Notes under the pieces: model-generated
Seen by the model: the letters and a program-made list of their open reading frames with translations, nothing else
The model's database searches: none
Told to the model about the DNA's origin: nothing
Part shown: in pieces, positions 55,264 through 63,952 of the stretch
Numbering within the stretch: the first letter of the stretch is position 1
Layout: each line of letters starts with the position of its first letter
Position numbers and translations under genes: made by a program
Assembly (NCBI RefSeq): GCF_001184025.1
Contig: NZ_BBYG01000009.1
Location: 560,052-624,051, forward strand
Direction: 5' to 3'
DNA length: 64,000 nucleotides
DNA from: Streptomyces maremycinicus
GTDB lineage: Bacteria; Actinomycetota; Actinomycetes; Streptomycetales; Streptomycetaceae

Positions 55264-56355
55264 CTACTTCGTGCACTTCGGCAGGTCCGCGGTGTCGCCG
55301 CCGCGGATGTCCGCGAGGGCCTCGAGGGCGTCGTCGATGGTGTTCACCTTGACGAGCCTGAGGCCCGAGGGGGTGTCCTTGGCGGCGGCCGCGCAGTTCT
55401 CGGCGGGGGTCAGGAAGTACTGGGCGCCCTGACTGCGCGCGCCGACCGTCTTCATCTCGATGCCGCCGATCGGCCCGACCTCGCCGGCGTCGTCGATGGT
55501 GCCCGTGCCGGCGACGAACTTGCCGCCGGTCAGACTGCCCGGGGTGAGCTTGTCGTAGATGCCGAGCGCGAACATCAGACCGGCGCTCGGTCCCCCGACG
55601 TCGGCCAGCTTGATGTCGATGGTGAACGGGAAGGTGTGGTCGGTCCCGGCCGAGATCCCGACGATGGCGCGCTTCTCGCCGGTGTCGTCGGAGGTCGCGG
55701 TCGTGATGGTGACGTCCTGGGTCCTGGCCGCCGCCTTGTTCGCCTTCTCGGCCACCGCCTGCTCCTTCGCCGGGACGATGCGGAAGACGACCTTCTCCCC
55801 CGGCTTGTGCCGGGTCACCAGCTTCGCGACATCGCCCGGCTCCTTCACCGCGGTGCCGTCCACGGCCTTGATCACGTCACCGGCGTGCAGCCGGCCCTCC
55901 GCCGGGGACCCCTTCACCACCGTCGAGACGATCACCCAGGACGTCACCGGGATGTCCAGCTCCTTCAGGGCGGCGACCTTGGCGCTCTCCTGGGACTGGC
56001 TGAACTCCTCGGCGTTCTCCTGGGTGGACTGCTCCTCGGTCTTGCCGTCCGGGTACAGCGTGTCGTGCGGCACGACCTTGTTGTCGTGCGCGAGCCATCC
56101 GTAGACCGCCTCGACGAGGTTCATCCGGTAGTCCGCGCTGGTGACCCGCACCGTGGTCATGTTGAGGTGACCGCTGGTCGCGTAGGTCTTGCGCCCGGAG
56201 ATCTGGAGCACCGGCTCGCCACCGTGATCGCCGAGGGTGTTCACCGTCGGGCCGGGGGACATCTCCGCGTACGGCACGGGGATGAGTACGCCCGCACACA
56301 GGAGCGCGATCAGCATCAGGGTGGAGGCGAGCATCGTCGCGGTGCGGCGTGGCAT
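55264..56355 (-). CDS. Membrane-anchored Lon-like serine protease with PDZ domain
   Basis: 363 residues (YlbL family). One N-terminal membrane anchor (about 8-28), a PDZ domain (about 140-200, 'SPAEGRLHAGDVIKAVDG'), then a Lon-type proteolytic domain with Ser257 in 'DVGGPSAGLMFAL' and Lys302 in 'GPIGGIEMKTVGA', the Ser-Lys dyad. It would cleave substrates outside the membrane. No partner is obvious. An ATPase domain is absent, as is usual for this group. Confidence 0.92.
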   Translation of the reverse strand: MPRRTATMLASTLMLIALLCAGVLIPVPYAEMSPGPTVNTLGDHGGEPVLQISGRKTYATSGHLNMTTVRVTSADYRMNLVEAVYGWLAHDNKVVPHDTLYPDGKTEEQSTQENAEEFSQSQESAKVAALKELDIPVTSWVIVSTVVKGSPAEGRLHAGDVIKAVDGTAVKEPGDVAKLVTRHKPGEKVVFRIVPAKEQAVAEKANKAAARTQDVTITTATSDDTGEKRAIVGISAGTDHTFPFTIDIKLADVGGPSAGLMFALGIYDKLTPGSLTGGKFVAGTGTIDDAGEVGPIGGIEMKTVGARSQGAQYFLTPAENCAAAAKDTPSGLRLVKVNTIDDALEALADIRGGDTADLPKCTK

Positions 56356-56409
56356 GTCTCGACACTACGGGACGCTTCTGTCAGCGCACCGTCAGGGCTG
56401 CCACCCGGG

Positions 56410-56574
56410 TCAGGTACGCGAGTGGGGCTTCTCCATGGCCGCCCGGAAGCGGGCGTATCCGTCCAGCTCAGGGCCGTCACTGCGGGCCTTGCGGGTCCGG
56501 TTGGCCCAGGTACCCCACAGACCGGCGCCGACAGCGGCGACAAGTGGAATCAGCAACCAGGCGAGCGCCGCCAT
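56410..56574 (-). CDS. Short membrane protein, 54 residues
   Basis: A 54-residue protein with one helix ('ALAWLLIPLVAAVGAGLWGT') and a basic tail ('NRTRKARSDG...RFRAAMEKP'). GGGAGG precedes the ATG at 56574. I recall similar tiny proteins beside the YlbL protease gene in Streptomyces; function unknown. Confidence 0.7.
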   Translation of the reverse strand: MAALAWLLIPLVAAVGAGLWGTWANRTRKARSDGPELDGYARFRAAMEKPHSRT

Positions 56575-56682
56575 GCCGACCTCCCAACCCCGATGAGCCA
56601 CCACAACTGACTGATCAGCAGATTAACCATCCGCAGGGACAACGCTCACGGCAGGGGTGCGGTTACGCAACCGGAAGGAAAT

Positions 56683-57144
56683 TCAGCAGGCACCGACCCA
56701 TTCGTCGGTACCGTCCGAGAACTTCTGGTGCTTCCAGATGGGCACTTCGTGCTTGAGATCGTCGATCAGCTTCCGGCAGGCCTCGAAGGCCTCCCCCCGG
56801 TGCGGACACGAGACGGCGACCACGACGGCGAGATCACCGACCACGAGGTCCCCGACCCGGTGCACCGCGGCCAGCGCCCGCACCGGGTACTCGGCGACGA
56901 CCTTCTCCGCGACGCGCCGCATCTCCGCCTCCGCGCCGGGGTGGCAGGAGTACCCGAGGGAGTCGACGTCTGCGCCCCCGTCGTGGTTGCGCACCGTGCC
57001 CACGAACAGCGCGGTGCCGCCCGCCGCGTCGTCCCCGACGGCCCTGAAGACCTCGTCGAGGGAGAGGGCGGTGTCACGGACGGCGATCAGTTTGATGGGA
57101 TCCTGCGCCGCGCGCTCGCCGGGATGCTCGTCGATGGCTGCCAT
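56683..57144 (-). CDS. moaE: Molybdopterin synthase catalytic subunit MoaE
   Basis: 153 residues. MoaE inserts sulfur from MoaD thiocarboxylate into precursor Z for molybdopterin. Seen: 'GTALFVGTVRNHDGG', 'YSCHPGAEAEMRRVAEKVVA', 'AVHRVGDLVVGD', and the terminal 'PIWKHQKFSDGTDEWVG' with the catalytic Lys. moaD is not adjacent. ATG 57144. Confidence 0.93.
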   Translation of the reverse strand: MAAIDEHPGERAAQDPIKLIAVRDTALSLDEVFRAVGDDAAGGTALFVGTVRNHDGGADVDSLGYSCHPGAEAEMRRVAEKVVAEYPVRALAAVHRVGDLVVGDLAVVVAVSCPHRGEAFEACRKLIDDLKHEVPIWKHQKFSDGTDEWVGAC

Positions 57145-57280
57145 ACCCCCCATCGTGCCGCACCCCGGGGAGCAGGCGAAATACCGCGATCGCCCGGCAC
57201 ACACGCGTGCCGCTTTGGAGCGACCTCCAAAAGACCGCCCGTGACAGCCCGTCCGGCGCGGGCATCGGCAGTCGGTGACG

Positions 57281-57405
57281 GTCCGTCCGCAGCAGTACGT
57301 CCGTCGGGGGCAGGGGCCGTCCGGGTCCGTCCGCGGCAGTACGTCCCACGGGGCAGGCGCAGTCCGTGTAGTCGGTCCGTGGCACTACGTCCCACGGGGC
57401 AGGGG
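57281..57405. repeat. Three imperfect 35-50-bp direct repeats
   Basis: Units at about 57281, 57325 and 57375 share GTCCGTCCGC(A/G)GCAGTACG followed by TCC(C/G)(A/T)CGGGGCAGG. They lie between the moaE start and the end of the dehydrogenase gene. Copies are spaced 44 and 50 bp apart and differ by small indels. Confidence 0.75.
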
Positions 57406-57438
57406 CGAGGGCGGGAAACCCGCCGCCGCCCACGCCGC

Positions 57439-58548
57439 TCAACGCCGCCGGGCCTTCCGGGCCCGCCGCACCACGGCGGCCGCGCCCAGCAGCGCGACCG
57501 TCGCGCCCGCCGCACCCGCCGCTGTCGCGTCCTTCCGCCCGAGCCGCCGGCCGACGACGGTGTGCCGTCCGGCCACCTCCTCCAGCAGCTCCGCGAGGAC
57601 CTCCTCGTTGGTCCACCGCGGCCGCCACCCCGCGTCGTGCAGCCGGCTCCCGCTCACCACCCAGGGGTACATCGTGTAGGCCAGGTCGCCGGCCGGGGAC
57701 GGCGTCAGCCCGATCCGGTGCAACCGGGCCGCGGCGCCCAGCGCGACCGCCGAGGGCAGCTCCATGCGCCGGATCCCGCTGAGCTCCTCGACCTCCTCCT
57801 GCTCCAGCCACCCGTCGCAGCCGACGGCCAGCTCCCCGTCGACCTTCTCCTGGACGGCGTACTCCAGGGCGCTCACCAGGTCCTCGACATGGCAGAACTG
57901 CCAGGCCGGCCGCGACCCGGCGACGACCAGCAGCCGCGGCGACTCGAAGTACCGCGTCAGCGCGGTGTCCGTACCGCCGACCAGCACAGCGGGCCGGACC
58001 ACGGTGACGTTGAGCCCCGGATGCGCCCGGGGCGCGCGCCGCGCCAGCCGTTCGATCTCCAGGAGGTCGCCCACGCCGGTCGCCTCCGCCGTGGCCCGCA
58101 GCTCGGCGTCCTCCGAGAGCGGCAGCTCGTTGTCCTCGAGCGCGCCGTAGACCATCGCGGAGGTGCACAGCACCACCCGGTGCACCCCGGCCGCCGCGGC
58201 GGCCGTCAGCACCGTCTGCGTGCCGCGCACGTTGTAGGCCGTCCGGGCGGCGGCGTCACTCCCCAGGTCGAGGTCGAGCGCGAGGTGGACCACGACGTCC
58301 GCGCCGCGCAGCTTGTCGGCGATCGCCGGGTCACGGACGTCGAGGATGTGCCACTGCGCGGCGTCGCACCCGCCCCGCCGCTCGTCGATGGCGACGACCT
58401 GCTTGACCTCCTCCGACGCGGCGAGCCGCTCCGTGAGCAGCGCGCCGATCCCGGTCGCGGCGCCGGTCACGGCGACGACGGGCCCGCGCGCGCCGGCCGG
58501 GGTTGAGTGGTTTCGCGCTGCGCGAACCTGCGGATCTGGGGAACTCAC
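57439..58548 (-). CDS. NAD(P)-dependent epimerase/short-chain dehydrogenase with C-terminal helix
   Basis: 369 residues, extended SDR: N-terminal Rossmann 'VAVTGAATGIGALLTERL', 'ADVVVHLALDLD', 'YNVRGTQTVLTAAAAAGVHR', and active-site Tyr in 'TSAMVYGALEDN' (YxxxK Lys replaced in this stretch by Asn-containing sequence). The C-terminus carries an Ala/Gly-rich helix 'AGAAGATVALLGAAAVVRRA', probably a membrane anchor or amphipathic tail. GTG 58548. Substrate unknown. Confidence 0.85.
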   Translation of the reverse strand: MSSPDPQVRAARNHSTPAGARGPVVAVTGAATGIGALLTERLAASEEVKQVVAIDERRGGCDAAQWHILDVRDPAIADKLRGADVVVHLALDLDLGSDAAARTAYNVRGTQTVLTAAAAAGVHRVVLCTSAMVYGALEDNELPLSEDAELRATAEATGVGDLLEIERLARRAPRAHPGLNVTVVRPAVLVGGTDTALTRYFESPRLLVVAGSRPAWQFCHVEDLVSALEYAVQEKVDGELAVGCDGWLEQEEVEELSGIRRMELPSAVALGAAARLHRIGLTPSPAGDLAYTMYPWVVSGSRLHDAGWRPRWTNEEVLAELLEEVAGRHTVVGRRLGRKDATAAGAAGATVALLGAAAVVRRARKARRR

Positions 58549-58740
58549 CAGGTGTCTCCAGCGGTTGTCTTGGCATACGGGCGCGAGTGAAGCGTACGTA
58601 CCAGGTGGCATCCATCCTGCCGCAGGCCACGAGTCGGCGAAGCACCGAGGCCCGATCGAGCCGGGGTGTCTACGCTGGGTGGTGTTGCAGGGCAGCCGCC
58701 GCCGGCCGATGACCGGTGGCCTTACCAGCCGAGGAACCCC

Positions 58741-60195
58741 GTGAGTGACACCCCATTCGGATTCGGCCTTCCGCCGGAGGAGCCGGAAGACGGCGACGAG
58801 GGCAAGAAGGACCCGCAGAGCGGCGGTGGTCAGGGACCGGCCAACCCGTTCGGCTTCGGCGGTCTGCCCGGCGCCGGAGGCTTCGGCGCCCCCGGTGCGG
58901 ACAACCCGCTCGCCGCGATGTTCGGTTCGCTGAACCCCAACGACCTGGGCGCCGCCTTCCAGCAGCTGGGCCAGATGCTCTCCTACGAGGGCGGCCCGGT
59001 GAACTGGGACATGGCCAAGCAGATCGCCCGCCAGACGGTCGCGCAGGGCACCGCCGACGGCGTCAAGGACGCCAGCGTCGGCCCCTCCGAGCGCACCGCG
59101 GTCCAGGAGGCCGTCCGGCTGGCCGACCTCTGGCTGGACGACGCGACGTCCCTGCCGTCCGGGGCGGGCACGGCGGTGGCGTGGTCCCGCGCGGAGTGGG
59201 TCGAGGCGACCCTGCCCGCGTGGAAGGAGCTGGTCGACCCGGTCGCCGAACGTGTCGGCGCGGCCATGGGCGATGTCCTGCCGGAGGAGATGCAGGCCAT
59301 GGCCGGCCCGCTGATCGGCATGATGCGCTCCATGGGCGGCGCGATGTTCGGTTCGCAGATCGGCCAGGCCGTGGGCGTGCTCGCGGGCGAGGTCGTCGGT
59401 TCGACGGACATCGGGCTGCCGCTCGGTCCGGCCGGGCGCGCCGCGCTGCTGCCGGTCAACATCGAGGCGTTCGGCAAGGACCTCGGTGTGACGAAGGACG
59501 AGGTGCGGCTGTACCTCGCGCTGCGTGAGGCCGCCCACCAGCGTCTGTTCGCGCATGTGCCGTGGCTGCGCTCGCACCTGTTCGGCGCGGTCGAGGGGTA
59601 CGCGCGCGGGATCAAGGTCGACACGGCCAAGCTGGAGGACGTGGTCGGTCAGTTCGACCCGCAGAACCCGGAGCAGTTGCAGGACGCGCTCCAGCAGGGC
59701 ATGTTCCAGCCGGAGGACACCCCGGCGCAGAAGGCCGCCCTGGCCCGTCTGGAGACGGCCCTGGCCCTCGTGGAGGGCTGGGTGGACGCGGTGGTGCACG
59801 CGGCCGCGAAGCCGCGTCTGTCGTCCGCCGACGCCCTGCGCGAGACGCTGCGCCGCCGTCGTGCCTCGGGCGGTCCGGCGGAGCAGACGTTCGCGACGCT
59901 GATCGGCCTGGAGCTGCGTCCGCGCCGCCTGCGGGACGCCTCCCGCCTGTGGGCCTCCCTCACGGACGCGCGCGGGGTCGACGGCCGCGACGCCCTGTGG
60001 GCCCACCCGGACATGCTGCCCACGGCGTCCGACCTGGACGACCCGGACGGCTTCGTGCACCGCGAGCACATGGACTTCTCCGAGCTGGACAAGATGCTCG
60101 GCGAGGCGGCGAGCGGCGGCTCCGGCTCCGGTGACAAGCCGAACCTGAAGAAGGACGACGACGGCACCGACTCCGAGGACGACGGCACCGAGTGA
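58741..60195 (+). CDS. Zincin-like DUF2342 family protein with RExxH motif
   Basis: 484 residues, a DUF2342/zinc-dependent metalloprotease-fold protein. A Gly/Pro-rich N-terminus (1-60) precedes the domain. The position of the zincin HExxH helix reads 'LREAAHQRLFAHVPWLR' (about 261-277): Glu263 and His266 remain, but the first His is Arg262, so a normal zinc site and catalysis are doubtful. GTG 58741. The last 45 residues are acidic. Coupled by GTGA overlap to a Nudix gene. Confidence 0.87.
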   Translation: MSDTPFGFGLPPEEPEDGDEGKKDPQSGGGQGPANPFGFGGLPGAGGFGAPGADNPLAAMFGSLNPNDLGAAFQQLGQMLSYEGGPVNWDMAKQIARQTVAQGTADGVKDASVGPSERTAVQEAVRLADLWLDDATSLPSGAGTAVAWSRAEWVEATLPAWKELVDPVAERVGAAMGDVLPEEMQAMAGPLIGMMRSMGGAMFGSQIGQAVGVLAGEVVGSTDIGLPLGPAGRAALLPVNIEAFGKDLGVTKDEVRLYLALREAAHQRLFAHVPWLRSHLFGAVEGYARGIKVDTAKLEDVVGQFDPQNPEQLQDALQQGMFQPEDTPAQKAALARLETALALVEGWVDAVVHAAAKPRLSSADALRETLRRRRASGGPAEQTFATLIGLELRPRRLRDASRLWASLTDARGVDGRDALWAHPDMLPTASDLDDPDGFVHREHMDFSELDKMLGEAASGGSGSGDKPNLKKDDDGTDSEDDGTE

Positions 60196-60707
60196 GCCTG
60201 TACGACGACGCGGTCCTCGTCCTGAAGGGGTACGAGGGCCAGGAAGAGCTGCGCCAGGCCTATCTGGACCACCTGGCGGCGCATGCGGACGGCATGTGGA
60301 AGGCCTGCGGGGACGGGCACATCACGGCGAGCGCGCTGGTGATCGACCCGGAGCGGGGCCGGGTGCTGCTGACCCTGCACAAGAAGTTGCGGATGTGGCT
60401 CCAGATGGGAGGCCACTGCGAGCCGGCCGACGAGAGCCTGCGGGCCGCCGCGCTGCGCGAGGCGACCGAGGAGTCCGGCATCGGGGGGCTGGCCCTGCTT
60501 CCCGGCGGCCCGGTGCGCCTGGACCGGCATCCCACGCCATGCGCCTGGCACTACGACGTCCAGTACGCGGCGCTCGCTCCGGCCGGGTCCGTGGAGGCCA
60601 TCAGCGACGAGTCCCTCGACCTGCGCTGGTTCGCCTACGACGAGGTCGCGGGCGTGGCCGACGACTCGGTCGTACGGCTGCTGGAAGCGACCCGCGCGCG
60701 GCTGTGA
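60192..60707 (+). CDS. Nudix hydrolase
   Basis: 171 residues. The Nudix box is complete: 'GGHCEPADESLRAAALREAT' continuing to 'EESGI' (GX5EX7REUXEEXGU). A nucleotide- or pyrophosphate-containing substrate is hydrolysed; which one is not predictable. GTG start overlaps the upstream stop by 4 bp, so the two are translated together. Confidence 0.92.
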   Translation: MSLYDDAVLVLKGYEGQEELRQAYLDHLAAHADGMWKACGDGHITASALVIDPERGRVLLTLHKKLRMWLQMGGHCEPADESLRAAALREATEESGIGGLALLPGGPVRLDRHPTPCAWHYDVQYAALAPAGSVEAISDESLDLRWFAYDEVAGVADDSVVRLLEATRARL

Positions 60708-60747
60708 GCCGGACGGCGGGTCCGCGGGCGGCCGTGAGCGGGCACAG

Positions 60748-60780
60748 GTAAGGGGCGACCTCCAGGCGGCCGCCCCTTAC
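60748..60780. terminator. Terminator between Nudix and AIM24 genes
   Basis: GTAAGGGGCG (60748-60757) pairs with CGCCCCTTAC (60771-60780); 13-nt loop; between convergent genes. Confidence 0.85.
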
Positions 60781-60797
60781 GTCTGCTGTCCGGGCGG

Positions 60798-61553
60798 TCA
60801 GCTCCAGGCGTTGCCCTGGTTCTGCTGCCGTACGCCTTGTTGTCCCATGCCGTACTGGGCGGCCGGACCGGAACCGATCTGGGCGTTCTGCGGCGGCAGC
60901 AGCTCGCTGGGCTGGACCAGCGCGTAGCCGGTGCCCATGAAGCTGAGCTCCCAGCCCTCACCGGTGTTCCCGCGTCGGCGCCACACACCGGAGGAGTGCG
61001 TCTGGGCCTGCATCTGCACCCGCAGCCCGGTGGACCAGGCGACGATGGCGTCGGCGTCGCAGTTGACGTACTTGTCGGGCGTGACCTGCATCATCAGCGG
61101 CGCGCCGGAGGTCATCAGGGCGACCTTGCCGCGTCCGGTGATGTTGAGCTGGTACTTCCCGGAGCCGGAGATGCCGTAGAGGCTGTCGACGGCGATGACC
61201 TCGTGGTGCAGCCCGGAGTCCATGGCCAGCACGTAGCTGCTGTCCACGGTCAGACCGTCCTGCTCCACCTCCACCACATGGATGTGCTGGGCGAGGTTGG
61301 CCAGGTAGACCGTGCCCTGCCCGTGGCAGCGCATCAGGTCCAGGCCCTCGCCCGTGTGCGCCCGCGCGCGTCCCTGCTGGTTGTTCTGGTACTCGGCGTC
61401 GAACTCCATCAGGCCCTGGTAGGCGACCATCGTGCCCTTGCGGGCGAGGATGTCGTCGTGGCCCTCCAGGCTGACCCGGAGCATCTGCTTGTTCTGGAGA
61501 CTCCAGCGCTCCTGCGTCTGCGAGTCGTTGTGCGCGAAAAGTGAGCTCTGCAT
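60798..61553 (-). CDS. AIM24 family protein 2
   Basis: 251 residues: an AIM24/TIM-barrel-like beta domain ('LEGHDDILARKGTMVAYQGL', 'TGEGLDLMRCHGQGTVYLAN', 'NCDADAIVAWSTGLRVQMQA'), then a Gln/Gly-rich tail. AIM24 is a mitochondrial protein in yeast; the bacterial role is unclear. It is the last of three AIM24 genes in a tight row (18 bp after the previous one). Confidence 0.88.
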   Translation of the reverse strand: MQSSLFAHNDSQTQERWSLQNKQMLRVSLEGHDDILARKGTMVAYQGLMEFDAEYQNNQQGRARAHTGEGLDLMRCHGQGTVYLANLAQHIHVVEVEQDGLTVDSSYVLAMDSGLHHEVIAVDSLYGISGSGKYQLNITGRGKVALMTSGAPLMMQVTPDKYVNCDADAIVAWSTGLRVQMQAQTHSSGVWRRRGNTGEGWELSFMGTGYALVQPSELLPPQNAQIGSGPAAQYGMGQQGVRQQNQGNAWS

Positions 61554-61571
61554 GACGTTTCTGGCTCCCCC

Positions 61572-62252
61572 TCAGCCCCGGACCCGGAGGCGGTCGGTGC
61601 TGTCCTCACTGGGCTGGACGACGACGATGCCCTGGCCGGAGAAGGCCATCTGGTAGGCCTCGCCGCTGCCCCGGCCGATGAGCGACTGCGCCTTGAAGCT
61701 GCGCTTGCCCTTCACTTTGAGGTTCGGCGACCAGGCGACGAGCGCGTCGGGGTCGACGTACGTCTCGTCCTCGCCACCGCCGCAGTCGACGACGATCGGC
61801 TTGCCCCGGGAGGTCAGCGCGACCCAGCCCTGGCCGGAGATCTTGGTGTTCCACAGGCCCTGACCGGCGAACTTCGCCAGCCCCTTGACGCGCTCGACAC
61901 CCCAGGTGAGGTGCGCGTCGAAGGCGAGCAGGTTGGTGGCGTTGACGGAGATGCCGTCACCGTTGAGGTTGATCACGACGACGTTGGCGCCGTAGTCGGC
62001 CAGGTAGAGCAGGCCGTCGCCCGAGCACTTCATCAGGGGCGCGCCCTCGCCGGTCATCCAGTCGCGCGCGATCTGACGCACGGCCGGCGGATTGGGCTCG
62101 TACTGCACGAAGCCCTCGTAGGCGACCATCGATCCCACGCGCGCGAGGAGGTCGTTCCCGGTCTGGAGGGCGACCTTCAGCATGTGGTTGCCGTGGTTCT
62201 CCATCCGGGCGGTGACGGGTGCGGGGGCGTAGCCCGCGAATGGCTGGTTCAT
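61572..62252 (-). CDS. AIM24 family protein 1
   Basis: 226 residues, a compact AIM24 domain: 'QTGNDLLARVGSMVAYEGFV', 'TGEGAPLMKCSGDGLLYLAD', 'YVDPDALVAWSPNLKVKGKR'. It starts 12 bp after the TerD-AIM24 stop. Probably cytosolic or membrane-peripheral; no signal peptide. Confidence 0.9.
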   Translation of the reverse strand: MNQPFAGYAPAPVTARMENHGNHMLKVALQTGNDLLARVGSMVAYEGFVQYEPNPPAVRQIARDWMTGEGAPLMKCSGDGLLYLADYGANVVVINLNGDGISVNATNLLAFDAHLTWGVERVKGLAKFAGQGLWNTKISGQGWVALTSRGKPIVVDCGGGEDETYVDPDALVAWSPNLKVKGKRSFKAQSLIGRGSGEAYQMAFSGQGIVVVQPSEDSTDRLRVRG

Positions 62253-62263
62253 GACGGGCTCCC

Positions 62264-63952
62264 TCAGACCTCGTACGGCTGGACGACGATGAAGTTGCCG
62301 GGGGCGCCCCGGAACTGGAGGTTCACGCTCTCGCCGGTGTCGCCCGGGTACGCGTTGCGGCGCATGCGGACCTGGCTGGAGACGACCACCTGGGCGGCGG
62401 ACGACCAGGCGACGACGGCGTTGCAGTCGGCGAACGTGGTCGGCGTGACCGGCAGGACGACGGGCGTGCCCTGCGTCTTGACGACGATCGTGCCGGTGCC
62501 GGTGAACTGCATGGTGAACAGGGCGCCGCCGGGAATGCCGTGCCCCTCGATGCGGCGGACCTCGTACTGGAGGCTCTCGTCGAAGGCGAGGACGTTCTCC
62601 GCCGAGACGCAGATGCCGTCACCCTGGAGTTCGATGGGGTGCAGCATCGTGGAGTTCTCGGCGAGGAACACCTGTCCCTGGCCGGTGCAGCGCATCAGCT
62701 GCATCTCCTGGCCGGTGGCGTTGCCGACGATCCGGCCGGCGAACCCGGCGCCCTTGTAGCTGAAGTCGACCTTGCCCTGGTAGAGGACCATGCTGCCCTG
62801 GCGGGCGAGCACGGGCTGGCCGCCCATGCCGAGGTCGACGCGGACGAGCTTCCTGTTCTGCTGCGTCCAGCGCTGCCCGGTGGGCGTCTCCTTGAACTGC
62901 TGGAGCGCCGCGGCGACCCCCGCACCGCCCTGGGGCGCGCCCTGCGGGACGCCGTAGGCCTGCTGCCCGGGGACACCCGGGACCTGCCCGAAGGGGGGCT
63001 GCTGGCCGTAGCCGGGCGGCTGCGGCGGCTGGCCGTAACCGGGCGGGACCTGGGGGGCCTGGGGGGCCTGGGGGGCCTGGGGCTGCTGGCCGTAGCCGGG
63101 GGGCATGGGCGCGGTCGGCGCGGGGCCCTGACCGTACGGCTGCTGTTGCGGCGGCTGGCCGTAGGGCGCCGGGGCCGGAGCGGGAGGCGGTACGTGGCCG
63201 CCGCCGGGCGGGGCCAGGGGCGCGACGATGGTCGGCGCGGCGTGCACCGGGGGCGCGGGCGCCGGGGCCGGGGCGGGTGGGGGCGCGAAGCCCTGCGCGG
63301 CCGGCTGCGGCTGCGCCGGAGCTGGCGCCGGGGCGGGCGCGGACGGTGCGCCGAACGCGGGCGGCGCGAAGCCGGGAGCGGCGGCGCCTGCCTGCGGCTG
63401 CTGCGGTACTGCGGGCGTCTCCTCCTCGGCGACCTCGCCGCCGAAGTTCTTCAGCAGCGCGTCCAGACCACCGTCGAAGCCCTGGCCGACGGCCGCGAAC
63501 CGCCAGACGTCCTTCAGATAGAAGTCGCCCAGCATCACGGCCCGCTCGCTGGAGAACTCGGAGCCGTTGAACGCGTAGCGGGCCACTTCCTCGCCGCCCG
63601 CGACGATACGGAGATAGCCGGGGTTGATCTGCGACATCTGCCCGGCGCCGTCGAGGGTCGCCGTGAAGGACAGCTTGTGGATCTGCGGCGGAATCCGGTC
63701 GAGGGTGATGCGGAAGGACTCCGTGTCGCCCGCCTGGGCGCCCAGGAGCTGAATGGACTCCTCCGGGGACTTCGGCTGGTTGAAGAAGACGAAGTACCGG
63801 TCGTCCGAGAGCCGCTCGTCGGCGTCGAGGCCGAAGCAGCTGATGTCGAAGGTCAGGCCGGGGGCGGTGATCTGCACGCCTACGTACAGATCGGTGCCCG
63901 CGGTGAGGTCACTGATCCTGGCCTTGTGGCCGCGCTGGAATTCCCTGGGCAT
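62264..63952 (-). CDS. TerD-AIM24 fusion protein
   Basis: 562 residues in three parts. TerD domain (about 1-175): 'AGTDLYVGVQITAPGLTFDI', 'DDRYFVFFNQPKSPEES', 'ARYAFNGSEFSSERAVMLGD', including Asp-rich calcium-site turns. A Pro/Ala/Gln/Gly-rich linker of about 185 residues. A C-terminal AIM24 domain (about 365-562): 'LARQGSMVLYQGKVDFSYKG', 'TGQEMQLMRCTGQGQVFLAE'. TerD proteins bind calcium and belong to the tellurite-resistance/stress cluster. The start ATG is close to the window's end, so upstream operon genes are not seen. Confidence 0.92.
   Translation of the reverse strand: MPREFQRGHKARISDLTAGTDLYVGVQITAPGLTFDISCFGLDADERLSDDRYFVFFNQPKSPEESIQLLGAQAGDTESFRITLDRIPPQIHKLSFTATLDGAGQMSQINPGYLRIVAGGEEVARYAFNGSEFSSERAVMLGDFYLKDVWRFAAVGQGFDGGLDALLKNFGGEVAEEETPAVPQQPQAGAAAPGFAPPAFGAPSAPAPAPAPAQPQPAAQGFAPPPAPAPAPAPPVHAAPTIVAPLAPPGGGHVPPPAPAPAPYGQPPQQQPYGQGPAPTAPMPPGYGQQPQAPQAPQAPQVPPGYGQPPQPPGYGQQPPFGQVPGVPGQQAYGVPQGAPQGGAGVAAALQQFKETPTGQRWTQQNRKLVRVDLGMGGQPVLARQGSMVLYQGKVDFSYKGAGFAGRIVGNATGQEMQLMRCTGQGQVFLAENSTMLHPIELQGDGICVSAENVLAFDESLQYEVRRIEGHGIPGGALFTMQFTGTGTIVVKTQGTPVVLPVTPTTFADCNAVVAWSSAAQVVVSSQVRMRRNAYPGDTGESVNLQFRGAPGNFIVVQPYEV

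Noticed and set aside
57281..57405. CRISPR array
   Set aside because: Only three diverged copies with non-uniform short spacing and no cas genes.
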